From: Liopterus haemorrhoidalis
Lineage: Eukaryota > Arthropoda > Insecta > Coleoptera > Dytiscidae
Length of the DNA: 64,000 nt
Reading direction: 5' to 3'
Assembly: GCA_963971575.1 (NCBI GenBank)
Contig: OZ020616.1
Span: forward strand, 30,980,306 to 31,044,305
A program made the position numbers and the translations under genes. Of the stretch, positions 54,142 to 63,001 are shown in pieces. The notes beneath the pieces were generated by a model. It had not been told where the DNA came from and did not search any database. It saw only the letters and a program-made list of their open reading frames with translations. Positions within the stretch are counted from its first letter, which is position 1. Each line of letters begins with the position of its first letter.

Positions 54142-55242
54142 ATGTACGGCGATATAAATAAACGCAGTGCAGATCATCTATCACCATCATATAATGAAAC
54201 ACAAAAACGTTACTTTTGGAGCACCGAAGAACTTTTACCAAAAAACAAATATTTCTCTCTACAAAACGAAAGTCAGGTAAGCGATGCAACACCCTCAACC
54301 TCCTCTAACCAAAATCTATCAGAAAATCCGCCAGAAAAACCCAATATAAAAATTCCACCTATTTTCCTGACCGCACTTAATTATAATGAAATTGTCAAAG
54401 ACCTGAAAATATTAACAAAAAAAGAATTTAAAACCGCTTCGCATGGCGATCGTACAAGAATTAACTTAAGTGAAATCGAAGACTATAGAACTGTAACCAA
54501 ATACTATACAGATAATAAAATTCATTTCTTTACTTATCAAGATCGAACCACGAGGCCCCTTTCCATTGTGATTAAAAATACACCTATTTCATTGGACGAA
54601 GAAGAAGTAAAGAAAGAACTTTCAAACCTTCAATTTCCCATAATTAAAGTTACAAGAATAATAAATAATAAAACCCATAGACCAACGCCCGTAATAGCAG
54701 TTGATTTAACAAATAACGACAAAGCCAAGGAAATATTTAATTTAGATAAACTGTGCTATGCAATAGTTAGAGTAGAACCACGTAAGAATGGTCAAAGCAT
54801 ACCTCAATGTTTCAGATGCCAGAGGTTTGGTCATACCAAAAATTACTGTCAGATGGAATATAGATGCGTCAAGTGTCTAGGAAACCACTATTATAAAGAT
54901 TGTCCTAAAAATCCAAATGACCCTCCAAAGTGCGTAAATTGTAAAGAAGCACACCCAGCTAATTACAGGGGCTGTTCATACTACACAAACAATTTTAGAT
55001 CAAAAGAACAGAATCCGCGCCAATTTTCCCGAGGCAGAACTACCAATACCATCAGCTACGCAAATGCAGTCAAAAATGTACCAACGACTACGTCACAGCC
55101 ATCTCCTTCAATTGATCCCAACAGTACAATAGTTCAACAAGTGTTAAATTTCTTCCTAACCCATATCACACCCTACATTGATCAAATTAAACAGTTTTTC
55201 CTAGACAATTTACTTCCTAGCCTTCTAAATGTCTCCAAATAA
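54142..55242 (+). CDS. Jockey-type LINE ORF1 (nucleic-acid-binding Gag-like protein)
   Basis: 366 residues from ATG 54142; the frame is open a little upstream, but this is the first ATG. Family role: binds element RNA in the ribonucleoprotein that returns to chromatin. The N-terminal third is polar. The middle (about 135-220) fits the domain that precedes zinc knuckles in these proteins (RPLSIVIKNTP to YAIVRVEPRK). Residues 223-276 hold three cysteine knuckles: CFRCQRFGHTKNYC (C-x2-C-x4-H-x4-C), CVKCLGNHYYKDC and CVNCKEAHPANYRGC. The stop overlaps the ORF2 start by 14 bases. No damage seen. Confidence 0.92.
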   Translation: MYGDINKRSADHLSPSYNETQKRYFWSTEELLPKNKYFSLQNESQVSDATPSTSSNQNLSENPPEKPNIKIPPIFLTALNYNEIVKDLKILTKKEFKTASHGDRTRINLSEIEDYRTVTKYYTDNKIHFFTYQDRTTRPLSIVIKNTPISLDEEEVKKELSNLQFPIIKVTRIINNKTHRPTPVIAVDLTNNDKAKEIFNLDKLCYAIVRVEPRKNGQSIPQCFRCQRFGHTKNYCQMEYRCVKCLGNHYYKDCPKNPNDPPKCVNCKEAHPANYRGCSYYTNNFRSKEQNPRQFSRGRTTNTISYANAVKNVPTTTSQPSPSIDPNSTIVQQVLNFFLTHITPYIDQIKQFFLDNLLPSLLNVSK

Positions 55243-55274
55243 TAACATAATAATTCAAAACATCACAATCCTTA

Positions 55275-56358
55275 GGCAGCAGTCTGACTGATCGAGCGCC
55301 GTCGTGTAACGTAGCGTCGAGTCGTGTAGCGTCATTTAAAAATTTAAAAGCTGGTCTGACTGATCAAGTACTGTCGAGTATTATCGATCATTCAGTGTCA
55401 AGTAAATTTGTTTCTCACTTGTTAAATAGTGCATATTCCAACCTAAAACTATCAAACAGTTAATTTTGTTTTTGAGGTAATATTTGGACAATAAGTTGTT
55501 TTTTATACAATATTAGTATGTCAGATAGCGACGAGGCTGAAATTCTCTACTTAATATGGAGAAATAAAATTAAAAAAAAGAAGAAAAACTTATGGGCTCG
55601 AAACATATTTTTAGATAGAGAAGTGTTAGGAGAATTTCACCATTTGAAACCTCAACTCGAAAATGATGAGTCAATGTTTTATAGCTATTATAGAATGAAT
55701 AAATCATCATACGAGTTACTGATATATTTAATTTCATTATTTCAATAATTCATTAAAAAAACTAAAATCATACATTTATTTTGGAACGGAGGGAGTATTT
55801 TACTTTACAAATAAAAATATTAAATTGGAAAAACAGTAATGTTAGAGTGAACAATATTTTGAAAATATCTGGGAATCTAAATATTTAGAACTTCCATTTA
55901 ATATCCTACATGAATAATAAAAAATCCATTTTACCGCTAGTTTAGTCTTACATTTGATACCCTACATTTTTTGAGCAAATTATTGAGTGCAATCACCCAA
56001 AATTATTATTGAAAATTAATTTATGTCCGTGATTGATCATAGAGATCGTCGTTTTCTCTAACTAGATTGATTAATAAATCAATCTCTATTGTACTCCACA
56101 CTTTACTAATGTAATTTTGTTTTTTTTTTTGACGTTCCAACTGTCAAATAATATATGGTTATGAACTAATATGCTTAAATGCGCATGTGCTATTGCCTCG
56201 AGCGTCGAGTGAAATTCAAACCGGTTTGAAATACAAACAACTTGATGCTACTTGACGGCAAACGATGGTTCAGTGCGACTCATGCCCTTCGTTAACGTGT
56301 GTTTGAAATTTGCTCGACAGCAAACGATCGACAGCACTCGATCAGTCAGACTGCTGCC
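55275..56358 (+). mobile_element. PIF/Harbinger derivative inside the LINE, TSD TTA
   Basis: Left GGCAGCAGTCTGACTGATCG, right end complemented GGCAGCAGTCTGACTGATCG: exact for 20 bases and similar further in. TTA on both sides (55272-55274, 56359-56361), the PIF/Harbinger duplication. GTCGTGTAGCGTC / GTCGAGT motifs iterate near both ends. It holds a short N-terminal transposase-like frame (55518-55748). 1084 bp; the catalytic part is absent. Near-perfect TIRs indicate youth. Confidence 0.92.
55518..55748 (+). pseudogene. Harbinger transposase N-terminal fragment
   Basis: 76 codons from ATG 55518: MSDSDEAEILYLIW, a lysine run, then NLWARNIFLDREVLGEFHHL, KPQLENDESMFYSYYRMNKS and SYELLIYLI. The W-R...GEFHHL...L..DE..F..YYRM pattern matches the region ahead of the DDE domain in HARBI1-like transposases, and parallels the fragment at 1052-1438. 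It stops abruptly where the internal deletion begins. Confidence 0.78.
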
Positions 56359-59239
56359 TTAATTGGAACGCCAATGGCATTAAACGTCAACGCTCACAGT
56401 TCATAGATTTTCTTTTACGACAACAAATAGCCATAGCATGTATAACAGAGACTCACTTAATTAAAAACGAATCTTTCAAAATTCCTGGCTGCACAATTTA
56501 TAGAAACGATAGAGAAACAGAGTTCGCTTCCGGAGGAGTAGCCATTTTAATCCGAGGAAAAATTTCACACAGTCAACTGCCTAATATTAACTGCCAAAAT
56601 CTAGAAACAACAGGAATTCAAGTACAGCTTAATGATCTCAGCAATATAAATATAATAAGCGTCTATAGACAACCCAAACCAAACAAGAAACTGCTTCGCA
56701 GCGATATTGAAACACTATTCGTGCGACCTGAACCTACTCTCATTATAGGTGATCTAAACAGTAAGAACACAAATTGGGGGTGCAGATGTGATAACCCAAA
56801 TGGTGTCCTTCTCAACCAGTTCGCAAGTGATAACGCTTTAAACATTGTTGCACCCTCAGAGTATACTTACTATCCAACTAGACTTAATCACAGACCTGAC
56901 ATTTTAGACATTATGGTATCAAAAAATTTCTCCAAACCTACCACTTCCACAGTTCTGACAGATTTAGATAGTGACCACTTACCAGTGATAATAAATTTTA
57001 CCAGTGTACCTCATATGACACTTCACGCACAACGACTAATTAACGGATACATCGAATGGGATACATTTAAAAACATATTAGACAACTCAATAAATCCTCC
57101 TAAAGTGACAACAGTTGAAGAAATAGACGCTCATATTTCCACATACACAAATATTATCAAAAAAAGTATATCCGAAGCAACAGTACAAAATTATAAGACG
57201 CGGTCAAGAACCTGTTACAACCAAACTCCAAACTATATTTTAAATTTAATAAAAGATAAAAATAAACTCCGACGCGAATACAATAGAAATAGGAATCCCA
57301 GACTTAAAAGTAAAATAAATAATCTGACACATTTAATAAAAAGAAAATTAGATACTCTTAGAATCGACAATTATAATAGGCATATTGAGAACATGGAAAC
57401 CAATGATCCAGGAATGTGGAAAACCACAAGGAGAATATTACGTCAACCACAAACAATTTCTCCCATAAAAAATGACAATCGTACCTACTTCACCGATTTA
57501 GATAAAACTTGTCAATTTTCAAAATACTTAGAAAAAGTATTTTCTCCAACTAATTCCTCAACTGCAGCACACAAGAATTTCATTAATAATTATATCGAGA
57601 CCCACTTCCCTTACTGCGAAAATATAGAGCCAACAACTCCCTCAGAACTCAAATCCTTAATCAGTAAACTACCTGTCAAAAAGTCACCAGGGCCAGACCT
57701 AATAGTTCTAAAAAATCTCACCCCTAAACTCCTAGCCTATGTTGCATCGTTGTTTAATGCCTGCTTAATGTTAAACTACTTCCCAAAACAATGGAAAACA
57801 GCAACAATATTGTTATTTAGTAAACCTGGCAAAAACAAACATTTTCTCAACAGTTACCGCCCGATCAGCCTACTAAATACTTTCTCTAAACTTTTGGAGA
57901 AGGTTATACATGTCCGATTGGAAAGAGAACTAGAATCCATAAACGCAATACCAACTTTCCAGTTTGGTTTCAGAAAAAGGCACAACACAACTCAGCAACT
58001 ATTAAGGCTAACCGAATTAATAGAAAAAGGCTTCGAAGACGAACTGCACACTACTGTCGCATTTCTTGATATTGCACAGGCATTTGATAAAGTTTGGATT
58101 GATGGATTGAAATACAAACTTTTAAAACTAAATCTACCAAATTACCTCAATGGAATACTCTTTTCTTTTCTAGAGGACAGAACGTTCTCAGTTAAAATTA
58201 ACGACACACATTCACCACTAAAAAAGATAAGGGCAGGGGTTCCACAAGGAAGCATTTTAGGCCCGACTCTATTCAACATTTTCGCCATGGATATTCCATC
58301 TAATTTGGGAGTGATTGCTATGTTTGCAGATGACACAGCGATTATAACACAGGACGAATGCCTTGATATAGCTATTAACGAATTACAAAAAGCAGTGACA
58401 ACCATCTGCCAATGGCTCAAAATGTGGAATATTTTGCTCAACACTGACAAATGCGAATGTAAAATATTTTCACTTAAGAGAATCTCACATCCACAACAGA
58501 TTCGAATAAACGAACAACCAATATCTTGGAACTCAACAACAGTAAGATATCTCGGAGTGCACCTCGACGGACGACTCACATGGACATCTCATATTAAAAT
58601 TAAACTTCAGCTAGCTCATCAAAGACTACACCAGCTCTTCCCCTTGATAAACAGAAAATCAAAGCTCAAAGTTAAATGTGCCTTGCTACTTTATAAATCG
58701 CTAATTCGACCTCTGTTTATGTACGCTTGCGAAGTCTGGGGAAACACCTCCAAAACCAATGTCCTCAAACTACAAACGCTGCAAAACAAAATTCTAAGAA
58801 TAGCAGTCAATGCCCCATGGTTCATCCGGAATGAGCAACTTCACCAAGAATTAAACATGCCTACTATAGAAACATTTATTAGGAAAGTTACCAAACGTTT
58901 TATAAACAATATAAAAAAATGTGAAGGTGCGATAACCTACAACATTGACCAAAAAGGTATACACGTTAGACTGAAAAGACAGCTACCCCAAGACATATAT
59001 AACAGCAGCAATGACAGTGACTTAATTTAAGATTAAATTTTAGCATAGATACCGAAACTATACTTAGAACAGAAGTGATACATTATAAGTTACATTTTAA
59101 GTACTATTAGGATAGTTAAGTTTGTCCCATGTTATTAAGTTAATTTCTTTTACTTGTTACCACTGCTGTGAATAACATTTCTTTTGTTGAACAGGCAATA
59201 AATAGATTAAAAAAAAAAAAAAAAAAAAACAATATTTCA

Positions 59240-59863
59240 TTTCGAACTATTCATATTTTGTCGCTTCTGTGTGATAAAACAATAACTTTTTACAAATAAT
59301 AAATTTTATTACTATCAGTCTTTCAGAGATTGAGTCTAGTCTTAAACTAAGGTACCACAGTAAATGTACCTTAAAGTGGTAAGAGTACGTTCAACTTAAC
59401 TTCATCAGAGGCGGATATTACCAGTTCCCTTGCGGAGAAACCAAATTTCGTCCATTACGTTATCAACACTTAGCTTAACACATTTCAGTGGCGTCACTTA
59501 CTTTGATTTGTGTTTGACTACGCGTATTGTGAGATGTTGCTTGTTTATTTCCGTAATTATTATTTATTTCTCGTACGTTTCAAGGTATACCGTGTACTAA
59601 AATGAGTAAAAATGTATTTGAAATACATGATTTTGTGTGTTTGTTTTCCACAATAATTGTTTAAAACCCTAATGTACGTCAATGTGATCAGCTGTTTACT
59701 CGCGCAGAATTGATGACGTAATTTATATTACCCTGTGATGAATTTAAGATGAACGAGGTCTACATTTCTATTGTACCACTTCACTAATTGTATTTGTTCC
59801 CGAGTCCTATACATTTCAAAACTTTTAAGAAAATGTAAAACTGATATTAAGTATAGTTAACTA
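59240..59863. other. Unassigned intergenic DNA
   Basis: No transposon ends and no significant reading frame seen. It may be unique DNA into which the LINE inserted. Confidence 0.4.
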
Positions 59864-60474
59864 TAGGCTATTCCAAACGTTTAGGCGGAACTAGATTTTG
59901 ACATCTAGTAATTTTTATCTATTAATTCGGACTTTTGTGTAAGCTTTGTAAATCATACTCATACTCAGTGGCGGCGGTAGCTCTTAAAATCTGAGGGGGC
60001 CAGGAAATTTTTGAGTAAAATTGGGGGGGGGGGGCACGAAATATTTGAAATATTTTTTTTATCGTTTACACATGGAAATACAAGTGACGACCTAAAAAAA
60101 AAGTCCTCACTTCTAAAATACATTTTTCTCCAAACAATTCTGGGGGGGCCAGATTTTTTGCCCCCCCCCCCCCCGAAACCCCGTTGGCGCCGCCACTGCT
60201 GTCATTATAAAATGTAATTTTCATTGCATTTTAATTTTTTGTCATTTTTAATAAAAATTTCCCATTTATTTTTATGTTTTCAAAATATGGAAAAATGTAT
60301 TAAATTTTTTTACATATGTATGTATGTCATTTGTTTCCATTGTTTCACAGTTGAAATTTTAAATTTTCACATATCAAACCTGAAACATGAAATAACCCAA
60401 ACAAGGTCCCTTTCGTGAAAACATAACAGAACGAAATTTCCATTTAGTTACGCATAATTGCTTGGAATAGCCTG
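59864..60474. mobile_element. ~400-bp MITE copy hosting a hAT-like element
   Basis: Left TAGGCTATTCCAAACGTTTA, right ATTGCTTGGAATAGCCTG, TA on both sides. Interior in the orientation opposite to 9983-10381 (TTTGTAAATCATACTCATAC, TGAAACATGAAATAACCCAA). It is interrupted at 59966-60198. Confidence 0.8.
59966..60198. mobile_element. hAT-like MITE (CAGTGGCGGCGGTAGC ends) with G/C runs
   Basis: Left CAGTGGCGGCGGTAGCTC, right end complemented CAGTGGCGGCGCCAACGG. The inside contains a run of ten or more Gs at 60026 and of Cs at 60161, and GGGGGCC motifs near both ends. It also shares GACGACCTAAAA...GTCCTCACTTCTAAAATA with 37 kb. No 8-bp duplication: about 30 bp of the host MITE is missing at the site. 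Confidence 0.68.
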
Positions 60475-60491
60475 TAAGTGACAAATTGACA

Positions 60492-60652
60492 TTTTTTTTT
60501 TTTTTTTTTCACCTTTATGGTCTTTGCTACAGAGGCAATTAGCCAGGTCAATTCTAATTTTTCTTAATGAAAATTCCATGCCTGAACGGGATTTGAACCC
60601 GGGACCTAAGCAACGCAAGGCACGTGTTACCACTACGCTACGCCGGTCGGCA
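60492..60652 (-). mobile_element. tRNA-derived SINE
   Basis: Read on the minus strand: a head TGCCGACCGGCGTAGCGTAG with A-box TAGCGTAGTGGTAA and, about 30 bp on, B-box GGTTCAAATCCCG, then a short body (TTAGAATTGACCTGGC) and an A-tail (about 18). Flanks AAGTGACAAATT and AAGTGGACAATTT resemble an imperfect target duplication. Pol III promoter boxes are intact, but the cloverleaf does not fold as a functional tRNA. Confidence 0.82.
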
Positions 60653-60798
60653 AAGTGGACAATTTCTGTTCTATTTTAAAATAAACGCATTTTACATTGC
60701 TGTCAATCAACGGTCGTTATAGAAATGAAACCTGTATGTTCTATGATAAAATTAACTCACGGTATTTAGCAACGTAAGGCATTTTTGTTTTATATCTA

Positions 60799-61206
60799 CA
60801 GTCTGTTTCAAACGGTTAGGCGGAACTAAATGGGAATTTCGTTCTTTTAGGTTGTCACGAAAAGGGACCTTGCTTGGGTTATTTAATTTTTCACGTTGGA
60901 ATGTCAAAATTTAAAATTCCAACAATGAAACCATGGAAACGAATGACATATGTCAAAATTAAATGATTTTTCTTACATATTTTAATGACAAAAAAATAAA
61001 TAAATGGGATATTTGTATTAAGAATGACACAAAAAATCAAAATATAAAGAAAATGACATTTTAAAATTATATTAACTTTAACCAAAAAATGTTTGTTGCA
61101 AGTATGATTTACAAAGCTTAAGCAAAACGGCCGAAAAGCATGATTTAAACGATGAAAGTAACTAGATTGCAAAATCTAGTTCCGCCTAACCGTTTGGAAC
61201 AGACTT
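60799..61206. mobile_element. CAGTCTGTTTCAAACGG MITE copy
   Basis: Complete ~408-bp copy: left CAGTCTGTTTCAAACGGTTA after TA, right AACCGTTTGGAACAGACTT before TA. Interior matches the copies at 43-49 kb. Confidence 0.86.
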
Positions 61207-61228
61207 TAGTTTTGTCTTAAACTATGGT

Positions 61229-62225
61229 TTATTTCAAATTAAAAAAAAGTAGATATTATCTGTCTCATTTTGTAATACGGAACTAACAGGAAAAGTTCAT
61301 TTTTTATGTTGTATATTGACAATACATTTATAATATTATCATAGTATTGGTTCACACGGATACGCCAGTCTGTTTACACCACAACAGTCACCAAAGAACC
61401 AGATCTAGTTTCGTATTACAAATTGAGACAGATTATAGCGCTGCGAACCGAGTACGATTTACACTAGATAAATACAGTATAGCGGAAAATTTAAAATAAG
61501 TTATAACTACGGCATGGGCGTAGTAACTGGGTTAGCAAGTGATTTTTTTTTTATTTAAAAAAGGTTAATAAGATATTGAAATAAACAAGGCAGATAATAC
61601 ACTTACGTTATTTATACGACATAAATTCAGTTTAATGGGAAATTTGAAAAAGTTAAAAAAATATTAATTTTAAAAATTATGTACTATATATAAAAAGAGA
61701 GATTTGGCTAAGAGTTTAAATAAAACAATAAAACAAACAATATATCTTCAGAGCTAAAGTTTCTTATCTAAATAATTATTGTATATAAAAATTAAAAATA
61801 TATGTATATATGAAGGTCTAAAAATTATATCAATAACTTCTTCTTTGGGCTGTCTTTTGGCCTCACATTAGTCCTCTTTCTTGATCTGTTAATTGTCAAA
61901 AAATATTTATATGTATGATAACCTAAAAAATATATAACTGCATAAAAACAAATTACATGGAGAATTTTCTCCATAAAATCTACGCCAAGAATATAAATAA
62001 AAGTCCAAATATGTAAATAATAACAAAATATATGAAAAAAATTAAATAATATATATTTCCAATGTACGACACTGAACATCTGTCAACTTGGACTAAAAAC
62101 AATATTTTAACAGTGTAATAGGGATGACGATCTAAACCAATCCGAAGCAAGGACAAACAGCTCCTATCTTCTTACACACATTTTTCTAAGGTGACATAGA
62201 TCATAGCTTTAAAACTTTTATGCAA
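61229..62225. repeat. Long repeat family H, copy 3
   Basis: TTTCAAATTAAAAAAAAGTA at the left, interrupted by a MITE (61255-61436), then AGCGCTGCGAACCGAGTACG, GATTTGGCTAAGAGTTTAAA, TTCTTCTTTGGGC, ACTGAACATCTGTCAACTTG and CAAGGACAAACAGCTCC, ending TTTTCTAAGGTGACATAGAT. Best reference for the family because only one guest is present. Confidence 0.62.
61255..61436. mobile_element. ~180-bp MITE (ATCTGTCTCATTTTGTAATA ends)
   Basis: Left TATCTGTCTCATTTTGTAAT; right ATTACAAATTGAGACAGATT. Copy 1 of repeat H reads GTAGATAGCGCTGCG without it, so the target was a TA. It is a sister of 21993-22173 in reverse orientation. Confidence 0.82.
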
Positions 62226-62555
62226 TCGGGCTTTGATGTTTGACAGGCAGTTAACATTAAAAAAAAAGAAATTATTACCTAATTCCCCACAATGTTAATG
62301 AACTGTAATTAATTTCCTAGCATATTGCGAAAGCCCTTAAAAGTGGACCAGTCATTATTCCTAAACAGCATGCCGCTATAATACGAACAGCCATAACACA
62401 CCGTTTGTCACATCAGCTCATATCTATCATTAGCTCATTCATTTTTCCTACTGTTCTAAACAAATTGGATGGAAAATTTCATATTTTTGAATTGTCACTT
62501 GTCTTGCAGGGGTGCGATATAATGGTTAAATGTATAGTAATTAATAACAAATAAG
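62226..62555. other. Unassigned intergenic DNA
   Basis: No transposon ends recognised and no reading frame of note. It could be unique DNA downstream of the Tudor-domain gene. Confidence 0.4.
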
Positions 62556-62559
62556 AAAC

Positions 62560-62995
62560 TACAATAAATAAATAAATCAAATATTTATTGATAATACACA
62601 GTATACAAAAACAAATGGTAATCTCTAATTACAGTTTTTAATACTAACATAGCAAAATTATTAATCAATAATTTGCACTCTAAATAAGGGCAAGTTAAAA
62701 ATTACCACTAACAAATGTCATTTATATAAAAACGAGAACATATAATGATTAAATATAAAGAATAATTAATAACTAGAAAACGACAATAAATAAATCAAAT
62801 ATTTATTGATACACAGTATACAAAAAAAAAAAGGAACATCGGATTACAATTATTAATATTAACATAACAAAATTATGAACTAATAATGTACCTTATAAAT
62901 AAGTGCATATCACCACCTAAAATGTTATTTATATATAATGGCAAAAAAAGAAAGAAACATAAGATTAAATGTAAAGAATAATTTAAACTTAAGCA
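62560..62995 (-). repeat. Diverged ~220-bp tandem duplication at the 3' side of the Tudor gene
   Basis: ATAAATCAAATATTTATTGAT and ACACAGTATACAAAAA occur at about 62570-62612 and again at 62790-62825, followed in both by AACATA(G/A)CAAAATTA, a TAATAAT stretch and ATGT(C/T)ATTTATAT. The two units together fill the DNA past the gene's stop. Both carry TTTATT (AATAAA on the minus strand), so either could supply the polyadenylation signal. Confidence 0.65.
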
Positions 62996-63001
62996 TCTAA
63001 T

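Larger units (their letters stand above)
55229..59030 (+). pseudogene. Jockey-type LINE ORF2 (endonuclease-reverse transcriptase), insertionally split
   Basis: ATG 55229 lies within the last codons of ORF1. Fifteen codons follow before the Harbinger insertion at 55275. The frame resumes at 56359 and runs open to TAA 59030. APE-type endonuclease: LNWNANGIKRQ near 56360, ITETHL 56440, GDLNSKNTNWG 56745, DSDHLPV 56977. RT: SYRPISLLNTFSKLLEKVIH 57850, FGFRKRHNTTQQLL 57960, VAFLDIAQAFDKVW 58057, GVPQGSILGP 58237, catalytic FADD 58323, RYLGVHLDGRLTW 58546. No RNase H, as in Jockey. The only defect visible is the insertion; the open frame even enters the inserted TIR, but without an ATG. Confidence 0.93.
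53976..59229 (+). mobile_element. Full-length Jockey-type LINE with 11-bp TSD, split by a Harbinger element
   Basis: The 11-mer AACAATATTTC occurs immediately upstream (53965-53975) and immediately after the A-tail (59228-59238, sharing the last As). Between them lie a ~165-bp 5' UTR, ORF1 (54142-55242), ORF2 (starting at 55229 and ending at 59030), a ~180-bp 3' UTR with AATAAATAG and about 21 As. Subtracting the 1084-bp insertion at 55275-56358, the LINE is about 4.2 kb, usual for Jockey. Frames are open apart from the insertion, so it moved recently. Confidence 0.93.

Noticed and set aside
60580..60652. A functional tRNA gene on the minus strand.
   Set aside because: The boxes are good, but it is followed by a SINE-like body and an A-tail and is bounded by near-duplicate flanks, so a SINE head explains it better.
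43529..61172. A 60-90 codon minus-strand frame starting MQSSYFHRLN, seen in several places, as a conserved small gene.
   Set aside because: All instances lie in copies of one ~400-bp MITE. Stops and lengths differ between copies, and the similarity extends equally over non-coding parts.
61825..62079. An 84-codon minus-strand frame.
   Set aside because: It is AT-rich and lies within repeat family H. Its C-terminal end is the antisense of a LINE tail motif, and other copies break the frame.
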